Below are positions 57,059 through 64,000 of a stretch of 64,000 nt of DNA, in pieces. The stretch is from Planctomycetota bacterium (GTDB lineage Bacteria; Planctomycetota; UBA8742; UBA2392): positions 64,174 through 128,173 of the forward strand of contig JAHBYA010000005.1 in assembly GCA_019636195.1 (NCBI GenBank). Direction: 5' to 3'. The position numbers and the translations under genes were made by a program. The notes beneath the pieces were generated by a model that worked only from the letters and a program-made list of their open reading frames with translations, was not told where the DNA came from and made no database searches. How positions within the stretch are numbered: position 1 is the stretch's first letter; each line of letters opens with the position of its first letter.

Positions 57059-58918
57059 ATGCCGCACCTTGGGCGATACTGGTTTGGCGCATCCCTCGCA
57101 CTGCTGACGTTGTTCGTTTCGTATTCGCCGGCGGTCGCGCAGGACGACAAGCTCAAGCTTGCCTGGAGCCTGCCCGACCGCACCTGCCTGCACTACGCGT
57201 CTGAGCTTGCGCCGAAGCCTGAAACAGGCGACGTGCCGGAAATCGGCCAGCAGGGCGGCATCCAGCAGGACACGCCGGCCATGCCCCGGCGCTGCGAAGC
57301 TGTGACCCTGTTCGGGTATGAAATCGACGAACGCGGCGTGCGCCGCCCCGGCTTTTCGCCCCAGACCTTTGAGCAGGCCGTCCTGCAAGCCGCGTGGCAC
57401 CTGCCCAAGGGCGTGACCAAGCCGGGCGCCACCTACAAGGCCGCGTTCAGCCATGCCGTCAACCTGAATCGCATACCGCCGGCGTTTGCCAGCCAGTACG
57501 AGGTGGTCGGCCTTGAAGAAGTCACCGGGTTTGGCCTTTGCGCGCGCATCCGCGGCAGCCACCTCATGCAGCACGCCCAGACCGGCAAAGCCGCCGAGCG
57601 CTGGGAGACGCTGACAGTGACTACCGAGGCCTGGTTCCACATCGAAGGCGGCTGCCTTGCGCGCTGCGATGCGGTGGTCAAGGGCCAGTTGCTCAAGAAA
57701 GAGGGGGCCGAAGTTCACGACCGGCTGCAATGGCGCCTGACGCAGCGCTTTGACAGCCGCGAACGCGCGTCGCTTGAGCGCCGGTCCGAAGAAGCGCTGA
57801 TCAAGGGCCTTGAGTACATCTGGTCGGTGCGCGGCAAAGACGGCACCTTCAACAGCCACTATCGCACGCGCGGCGGCACGGCGCTTGCGCTGCTGACCTT
57901 GTTGAACTGCGGCGTACGCCACGACGACCCGCGGATCATGGACTCGTTCCGGGCGCTGAATGAGCTGCCGCTGGACCGCACCTACCAGGCGGCGGCGACC
58001 TGCATGGCCTATGAGGCGCTGCTGATCCGGCGCCGACAGGACCACGGCAAGCCCGACGCGACCCTTACCCGCGCAGAAATGACCGAGCTTGAGCGTGTCG
58101 CCGGCTGGATCATCAACAACCGCAACAAGCCCAACGACCTGTGGGGCTACACGCCGGCGCCGGACGGCCGCTGGTTCCAGATCTCGATCGTTGAGTGGGT
58201 GCTGATGGGCCTTGCGGCGGCACAGCGCGCGGGTGTTGTGGTGCCGCTGGACATGATCAAGCGCATCAGCGAGCAATTGCTGTCGCTGCAGGCCGACAAG
58301 GGCGAACCGGTGAAGCGCGTGGTCTCGGGCGAATTCCGGGCCAACGGCAACGTGCGCGTCACGCGCAACAACAAGCCAGCCATGGCGCGCGGCTTCACGT
58401 ATGACCGCAAGGTGGGCAGCGGCGCCGACGCAAACGCGGCGCTGCCGTACGCGTCAGCGACGTGCGCGGCGGTGAACGCGCTGGCCAACTGCCTTGAAAT
58501 CGCCCGCAACGCCGACAAGGCCGCGCGGCAAAAGGAGTTCGCGGACACCTTCGGCAAGTGGAAAGACCGCATTGTCGATGCCGTAAGTGACGGGCTGGCG
58601 TGGCTTGAAGTGAACTACTCGGTGTCGTGCAACATCGGCGAGCGCCACGCCATCTGCCACGGCTATCACTACTTTGCCTACCTGCACTCGCTGGAGCGCA
58701 CGTGCACGTTTGCCGAGGCCGACTGGATCGGCGAGCACAACTGGTACGACGAAGCGCGCGCGGCCCTGCTGGTAAACCAGCGCGAACGCGGCAACTGGCA
58801 GCGCTACATCATGGAAACCATGGACACCGTTGAGGACACGTGCTTTGCCGTGCTGGTGCTGAAAAAGAACATCCTCAAGCCGCGCTGGCCGGTCTTTACC
58901 CAGAAAGAAGCCGAGTAG
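57059..58918 (+). CDS. Secreted protein with squalene-cyclase/prenyltransferase-like fold
   Basis: A 619-residue exported protein with signal peptide about 1-27. Residues 28-260 are a unique N-terminal region. The C-terminal 340 residues have the repeated helix pairs of the terpenoid-cyclase alpha/alpha toroid (GLEYIWSVRGKDGTFNSHYR; TALALLTLLNCG; YQAAATCMAYEALL; VLVLKK). The DxDD acid motif of cyclases is absent, so a catalytic role as a cyclase is unlikely. Start is ATG 57059; a TAAACT lies 11 nt upstream. It is convergent with moxR with no spacer. Confidence 0.75.
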   Translation: MPHLGRYWFGASLALLTLFVSYSPAVAQDDKLKLAWSLPDRTCLHYASELAPKPETGDVPEIGQQGGIQQDTPAMPRRCEAVTLFGYEIDERGVRRPGFSPQTFEQAVLQAAWHLPKGVTKPGATYKAAFSHAVNLNRIPPAFASQYEVVGLEEVTGFGLCARIRGSHLMQHAQTGKAAERWETLTVTTEAWFHIEGGCLARCDAVVKGQLLKKEGAEVHDRLQWRLTQRFDSRERASLERRSEEALIKGLEYIWSVRGKDGTFNSHYRTRGGTALALLTLLNCGVRHDDPRIMDSFRALNELPLDRTYQAAATCMAYEALLIRRRQDHGKPDATLTRAEMTELERVAGWIINNRNKPNDLWGYTPAPDGRWFQISIVEWVLMGLAAAQRAGVVVPLDMIKRISEQLLSLQADKGEPVKRVVSGEFRANGNVRVTRNNKPAMARGFTYDRKVGSGADANAALPYASATCAAVNALANCLEIARNADKAARQKEFADTFGKWKDRIVDAVSDGLAWLEVNYSVSCNIGERHAICHGYHYFAYLHSLERTCTFAEADWIGEHNWYDEARAALLVNQRERGNWQRYIMETMDTVEDTCFAVLVLKKNILKPRWPVFTQKEAE

Positions 58919-59851
<933 letters not shown>

Positions 59852-59858
59852 GTGCCCC

Positions 59859-59886
59859 AGAATACGGCAGGCAAGGGGTACAGACA
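59859..59886 (-). promoter_or_regulatory. Predicted leaderless promoter of moxR
   Basis: On the minus strand TATTCT (59864-59859) is 7 nt before the ATG, and TTGTCT lies upstream with a 17-nt spacer. No SD sequence is visible. Confidence 0.5.
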
Positions 59887-59931
59887 ATCCCACCGTAGAA
59901 ACGGGCGTGGCTGGTGAAAGGGTCGAGCAAA

Positions 59932-60996
59932 TCAGCGCAGGACTGCAATGCGGCCGGGGTGGTCAGCCACGACTTCGCCCACCACGCTGCTGGCCAGCGC
60001 GTTGTGCTTGCGCAGGCTGGCGACCAGCGCGTCGCACTTTGCGGCCGGCACGCTGATCAGCATGCCCCCGCTGGTCTGCGCGTCGCACACCAGCAGTTGC
60101 TCGTGCTGGGTGATGTCGGGCGCAAAGTCCAGCCATTGCTGGTAGTACAGCCAGTTCTTTTTTGTTCCGCCGGGGAAGCAGCCCGCGGCAATCAGGTCCA
60201 TCACTTCGGGCAGGATCGGCAGGTCGCTGAAGCGCAGCTTCACGCCCACATTGCTGGCGGCCGCTATGCCGCGCAGGTGTCCCGCAAGCCCAAAGCCGGT
60301 GATGTCGGTCGCCGCGCTGGCGCCGACTTCGTCAATCGCCTCGCCACCGGGCCGGTTGACGGAGGCCATGCAGCTGATGGCCTGCGCGATCTGCGCTTCT
60401 GTCCTCAGTTGGCGCTTTACGGCCGTCGTCAGCACGCCCACGCCCAGCGGCTTGGTCAGTACCAGCTTGTCGCCGACCTTGGCGCCGGCATTGGACATGA
60501 TCTTGTCGGGGTGCACGATGCCGGTGACGCACATGCCGTACTTGGGCTCGGCGTCGTCGATGCTGTGGCCGCCGGTCACAAAGATGCCGCACTCGCGCAC
60601 CTTGTCGCTGCCGCCCTTGAGTATCGCCGCCAGCACGTCGTGGCCAAGCTGCGCCAGCGGAAAGGCCACGATGTTCAGCGCAAACAGCGGCTTGGCACCC
60701 ATGGCGTAAATGTCGCTGATGGCGTTGGCCGCGGCGATCTGGCCGAAGGTGTAGGGGTCGTCCACAATCGGCGTAAAGAAGTCCAGCGTCTGGACGATGG
60801 CTTGCTCATCGTTGATGCGATAGACGCACGCGTCATCGGCCCAATCCGTGCCGACAAGCACGCTGGGGTCGGTCACTTTCGGCAATCCCTTCAGCACCTG
60901 CCCGAGGTCTGCAGCCGAAAGCTTGCAGCCTCAGCCGGCGCCGTGGGACAGCGCCGTAAGCCGGGGCTTTTCATCTTTTGCCTGCTCAATGGCCAT
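59932..60996 (-). CDS. selD: Selenide, water dikinase SelD containing selenocysteine
   Basis: SelD makes selenophosphate from selenide and ATP for Sec-tRNA synthesis. The frame opened by ATG 60996 reads SHGAG-U-GCKL with an in-frame TGA (60933-60931, codon 22) exactly where other SelD proteins have the catalytic Cys or Sec. K25 follows. With TGA read as Sec the protein has 354 residues, full family length. Without it, translation would start near 60897 and lack the active site. After the TGA a stem of GGCTGCA and TGCAGACC around TTTCG could be a SECIS. The promoter is TATCCT-N6-ATG. Confidence 0.95.
60906..60930 (-). promoter_or_regulatory. Possible SECIS hairpin in selD
   Basis: Immediately after the TGA, GG-CTGCA-A-GC pairs with GC-TGCAG-A-CC (two single bulges) around the loop TTTCG. 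The loop is closer to the TGA than in most known bacterial elements. Confidence 0.45.
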
Positions 60997-61002
60997 GCGC
61001 GC

Positions 61003-61008
61003 AGGATA
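61003..61008 (-). promoter_or_regulatory. Predicted leaderless -10 box of selD
   Basis: TATCCT on the minus strand, 6 nt before ATG 60996, without an SD sequence. Confidence 0.5.
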
Positions 61009-61200
61009 ACAACTGCAAGCGGCCGCGTAATCCGGCATCAACGCCTACCCGAGACCTGCCCCGCGGAGTTGTAGGCAGCGGGTTGAAACTGTGGACGGTC
61101 GTTGCAGTTCTTTGTGACTCTGTGTCTCTGTGGCGAATCGCTCACCCCGCGCAGCCGGGCTGGAAGCCCGCATCACGAAATCCAGCGTTGCTGCAATAAA

Positions 61201-62484
61201 TCACTTGCTTGTTCGCTGGTAGCGGCTGTAGGTCTGCAATGTCAGGCAATTGATTGCGGTGGCGTACACACGCCCGCCCGCCTGGCCCCACGGATCCACG
61301 GCGTCCCAGCTTCCGTGTTCGTCAAGCGCCTCCGCCGTGGTGTGCTTGTTCTTGACGTCGGTGGCGTGCCAGCCGCGCTGGTTATCCAGCAGCACCTTTG
61401 ACATCGCCTTTTCCCAGCTGGCCCAGTTCGCGCCGCCAACTTCGTAAAGGGCCATACTGGCGAAGTGCCAGTAGTAGTAGTCGATCTTGTAATGGCTCCA
61501 GACCGGCAGCATCTCTTTCTCAACGCACGCCGCCGCCAGCGACTTTACCGCGGCGTCCTTCAAGTCGGCCTTGCCCATGATCAGCATGCTCTTGATGTAG
61601 ATCGCGCTCATCGCGGGGTTGTGCGAATAGTCCGTGGTGTTGCGCAGCCGCGCGTTGTTGCTGCCGGCTGTATCGTAGCCGGTCTTGTACTTGCCCTTGG
61701 TTTCGGTCGTGGCCGCCTTGAACCACTTGGCGGCGCCGTCAAAGGCCTGCTCGGTGTCAACTTCCAGACCCGCCAGCCTGGCCGCGTTCAGCGCCATCAC
61801 CATCCAGCCGGTGATCGAGCTGTCGTTGTTGCCGGGCTTGACGCCGTAGCGCCAGCCCATGCCCGGGTTCTGGGCTTTCAGCGTGAACTCAATGGCCTTC
61901 TCGACCATCGGCTTGAGCACGGCATCGGACGTCAAGCCGTAGATTTCAGCCACGGCGATCGTCGCGATGGCGTGGTTGTACACGAAGTGGTCGTCGTCTT
62001 TGGGCCCGATGCACCCGTCGTTTGACTGCACCTTGCGCAGGGCCATCAGGCCCATCCGCACGCACTGGCGGTAGTCGCTTTCGCGCGCGTGGTCGTGGCC
62101 GGCGCCGGTGAACGCCATCAGCGCAAGCCCGGTCAAGCCGACGTCCACGGACTCTTCCCAGCCGCGGTCACCCTTGTCGCTGCCGGCGGCCCGGAACTCA
62201 AGGTTATAGGTCTTGGCGGCTTTCTCGCGCTTGCTGTCGGCGCTGAAGGTCTGGCTGCTCCAGTGGCCGTCCTTGTGCTGGTGGTCTTTCAACCAGTTAA
62301 GTGCCGCGTTGATACGCGTTTGGTGCGGCACCCCCTTGCCACGCGCCAGCCGGTGGGCGTAGCCGGGTGCGGCTTTTGCTTCGACCACTTTGGGGTCATC
62401 TTCGCCATCCTGGCCCGAAGTAGTGGTTGCCGCAGCTGCCAACACAACACCGGCGCAAAGCAGAAACGCTGCCCGCTTGAACAT
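61201..62484 (-). CDS. Secreted squalene-cyclase-fold (prenyltransferase/terpenoid-like) protein
   Basis: A 427-residue exported protein: signal peptide about 1-24, then repeated helix pairs of the alpha/alpha toroid (TRINAALNWLKDHQHKDGHW; VDVGLTGLALMAFTG; SITGWMVMALNAARLAG). The repeated DGxW/GWR-type segments and aromatic turns recall prenyltransferase repeats, but the catalytic DxDD motif is absent. Planctomycetes have many such exported proteins of unknown role. Start is ATG 62484 behind AGGAG; TACAAT about 37 nt upstream is a plausible -10 box. It lies between selD and the rhodanese. Confidence 0.8.
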   Translation of the reverse strand: MFKRAAFLLCAGVVLAAAATTTSGQDGEDDPKVVEAKAAPGYAHRLARGKGVPHQTRINAALNWLKDHQHKDGHWSSQTFSADSKREKAAKTYNLEFRAAGSDKGDRGWEESVDVGLTGLALMAFTGAGHDHARESDYRQCVRMGLMALRKVQSNDGCIGPKDDDHFVYNHAIATIAVAEIYGLTSDAVLKPMVEKAIEFTLKAQNPGMGWRYGVKPGNNDSSITGWMVMALNAARLAGLEVDTEQAFDGAAKWFKAATTETKGKYKTGYDTAGSNNARLRNTTDYSHNPAMSAIYIKSMLIMGKADLKDAAVKSLAAACVEKEMLPVWSHYKIDYYYWHFASMALYEVGGANWASWEKAMSKVLLDNQRGWHATDVKNKHTTAEALDEHGSWDAVDPWGQAGGRVYATAINCLTLQTYSRYQRTSK

Positions 62485-62547
62485 GGCAATCTCCTGTGCA
62501 GGCCCGGGAAGGTCGCACAGGCATTGTAGCGCGAGACCATGATCAAG

Positions 62548-62874
62548 TCAGGAAGTTCCGCCCACGGGCAGGCCGGCTTCGGCCCATTCGGCGATGCCGC
62601 CGCGATAGTCCCACACGTTGGTGTATCCGAGGGCGTCGGCCGCACGGGCCGCCTTGGTGGAGGCGTTTCAGTCGTAGCCTGCTCAGTAAAACACGAGCAT
62701 GGCGCCTTTGTCGGCGGGCAGGTTGGCAGGCTTGACCTCGCTGGTGGGCAGCAGCTTTGCACCCTTTATGTGCCGGGCGCCGTAGCTGCCGGGGCCGCGG
62801 TTGTCGTAAATGGCGTGCACGCGCTTTTCGGCGATGGCTTGTTTCAGGGCTTCAATGTCGATTTCGCGGACCAT
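62548..62874 (-). CDS. Rhodanese-like protein with two in-frame TGA codons (candidate double selenoprotein)
   Basis: With both TGA codons read through, the frame from ATG 62874 to TGA 62548-62550 encodes a complete 108-residue rhodanese domain: DNRGPGSYGARHIKGA, then VFY-U64-AGYD-U69-NASTKAA, and a C-terminal DYRGGIAEWAEAGLPV. In related rhodaneses both these positions are Cys (FYC....C.AS), the second being the sulfur-carrying residue. TGA1 is 62685-62683 and TGA2 62670-62668. All other family positions are intact. The start has GGAGGAGAC upstream. selD, itself read through TGA, lies 1.6 kb away. Sulfur or selenium transfer is inferred. Normal gene calling would stop after residue 63. Confidence 0.88.
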
Positions 62875-63007
62875 GTCTCCTCCGGGTGCATAACGCCGTT
62901 TTCGGGCGCTTTATTCAGTGCGCGGGCAATGTATGCTCCCGCGCCATCAAGCGGTAGAAATCAGAGCATAACCGGCTAATATAACGCCGACTACAGCAGG
63001 AGCTGCA

Positions 63008-63238
63008 ATGCCCGACCCGAACGAGAAGTGGGAAGACAACGTCCCCGGCGCATGGTACGTCGATAAAAGCTGCATTTTCTGCGGTTTGTGCCCGCAGCTT
63101 GCGCCCAACAACTTCCGTGAGTCCGAAGACGGCACCCACGACCTTGTGTACAAGCAGCCGGACAGCGACGAAGAGAAAGCCCAGTGCGAAGACGCCGCCG
63201 CCCAGTGCCCCGTGCAAGCCATCGGCAGCGACGGCTGA
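63008..63238 (+). CDS. Ferredoxin, single [4Fe-4S] type
   Basis: A 76-residue ferredoxin with CIFCGLC (C22, C25, C28) and the fourth ligand C66 in QCPVQAI; C60 is an additional Cys. It is a small soluble electron carrier. Start is ATG 63008, 6 nt after AGCAGGAGC. It lies between the divergently transcribed rhodanese and a TPR gene; a redox link with the rhodanese is possible but not shown. Confidence 0.9.
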   Translation: MPDPNEKWEDNVPGAWYVDKSCIFCGLCPQLAPNNFRESEDGTHDLVYKQPDSDEEKAQCEDAAAQCPVQAIGSDG

Positions 63239-63254
63239 ACCAACCCGCAACACA

Positions 63255-63286
63255 AAACGCACCCGGCGCAAGCCGGGTGTTTTGTT
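63255..63286 (+). terminator. Terminator after ferredoxin
   Basis: ACCCGGC and GCCGGGT pair around GCAA within AAAACGC..GTTTT arms, followed by a TTTT-containing tail. Confidence 0.75.
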
Positions 63287-63344
63287 TAGGCTTCAAGCCT
63301 GACCGCGGTGGCTGGACCAGGCGATCCTCCATACAATGCCGCAT

Positions 63345-64000
63345 GTGCCGCAGTCGCCTGAATCGGAGCTACAATCCGGCGCCGAGCAGGCGTACCTGTT
63401 TCGGCATGCCGTCCTGCGTGACGCGGCCTATGAGCTGCAACTGCCCGCCGAGCGTGAGCGGTTGCACGCGCTGGCATTTCATGCAATGGAGGAATTGCAC
63501 GGCGGCGGCGCGCCAGTGATGCCGGGGCAAGTGCGTACGCCCCATGCCACCGACGCCGCCGCCTTTGAACTTGCCATGCACGCCAAAGCCGCGCGCATTG
63601 CCGACCGCTATCGCGAGTACCTGCTGCGGGCCGCCTATGTTGCGCAGCGCAAGTTTCGAAACCACGAGGCGCTGGCCTGCTGGCAGGAGCTTGCCGCGCT
63701 GCGCACCGGCGCCGACCGGGTCGAGGTACTGCGCCACGCGACGATTGTCGCGCACCAGATCGGTGACAACGCACTTGCCGAGCAACTGGCGCGCGAGTCG
63801 CTGCAGGTGGCGCTGGCGTGCGGCAGCCGAAAGCTTGAAGGGGCAGCGCTGGGCTCCGTCGCCAACATCTGTCGCGAAACCGGGCGGCTGCACGAAGCGA
63901 GTCAAGCCTACGAAGCCGCTGTCGCCATTCACCGCGAAGTCGGCAATGACTCCGCGCTTGGCGTTGATCTTGGAAACCTTGGAGGCCTGCTGACGCAGCA
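63345..64000 (+). CDS. TPR protein, PknK/AAA-type C-terminal part (3' end outside window)
   Basis: The frame is open to the window end (about 218 residues seen). It starts with AYLFRHAVLRDAAYELQ near residue 16, a helix usually found at the end of the ATPase in PknK- or LuxR-type proteins, followed by TPR-like helix pairs (ALACWQELAALRTGADRVEV; LEGAALGSVANICRETG). The ATPase itself is absent. GTG 63345 lies 7 nt after TACAAT (63332-63337); ATG 63336 is an alternative, overlapping that hexamer. Function unknown. Confidence 0.7.
   Translation, partial: MPQSPESELQSGAEQAYLFRHAVLRDAAYELQLPAERERLHALAFHAMEELHGGGAPVMPGQVRTPHATDAAAFELAMHAKAARIADRYREYLLRAAYVAQRKFRNHEALACWQELAALRTGADRVEVLRHATIVAHQIGDNALAEQLARESLQVALACGSRKLEGAALGSVANICRETGRLHEASQAYEAAVAIHREVGNDSALGVDLGNLGGLLTQ

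Noticed and set aside
57059..58918. True squalene-hopene cyclase
   Set aside because: The catalytic DxDD motif is missing and the protein is exported, so only the fold is suggested.

Overview
The window is GC-rich bacterial chromosome. The 16S rRNA gene carries helix and loop sequences typical of Planctomycetota (the GGCATGCAAGTCGAACG region and the GGGGGCTCACACAAG stretch near position 41966). The protein content agrees: many secreted proteins of unknown role, a PSCyt1-like cytochrome c, squalene-cyclase-fold secreted proteins, large HYDIN/ASH-repeat surface proteins, and small dispersed palindromic repeats. The rRNA genes are linked as 16S-tRNA-Ile-tRNA-Ala-23S-5S, unlike many cultured planctomycetes. 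I read this as a deep or uncultured planctomycete lineage; that is inference.

Layout. 1-9.4 kb: the end of a secreted lyase-like protein, tsaE and thiL on the minus strand, then LOG, hutH-mtnA, tRNA-Pro, a lipoprotein and a DUF481 barrel. 9.4-26.3 kb: mostly plus-strand housekeeping (truA, phosphoesterase, hpf, yvcK, trmB, an S41 protease, a VWA protein, ribF, pyrE, obgE, a PDZ protein), interrupted by a GxxExxY gene with flanking repeats and by tRNA-Gln with a duplicated 3' end. 26.3-32 kb: DUF302, a D-aminopeptidase gene interrupted by TAG, a metallopeptidase-like protein, cytochrome c, and a CCA-adding enzyme flanked by arrays of palindromic repeats. 32.5-40.3 kb: a cobalamin riboswitch controlling a surface propeller protein, a TPR-like protein, a ferredoxin/ASKHA protein of the corrinoid-activator type, an ATP-grasp enzyme and a Ser/Thr kinase. 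40.4-46.6 kb: the rRNA operon. 46.6-58.9 kb: nuoI, a TrmB-type regulator, two giant paralogous surface proteins and a squalene-cyclase-fold protein. 58.9-64 kb: moxR, selD, a second squalene-cyclase-fold protein, a rhodanese, a ferredoxin and a partial TPR protein.

Most notable system: selenocysteine recoding. selD is read through an in-frame TGA at its catalytic Cys position. 1.6 kb away lies a small rhodanese with two in-frame TGA codons, five codons apart, exactly at the two Cys positions conserved in its family. Ordinary gene calling would truncate both.

Other themes. At least nine genes lack a Shine-Dalgarno sequence and instead have a TANNNT hexamer 6-8 nt before the start codon, which suggests abundant leaderless transcription. 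Several unrelated families of imperfect palindromes, each built from short quasi-repeats, sit in intergenic regions and even inside the rRNA spacer.
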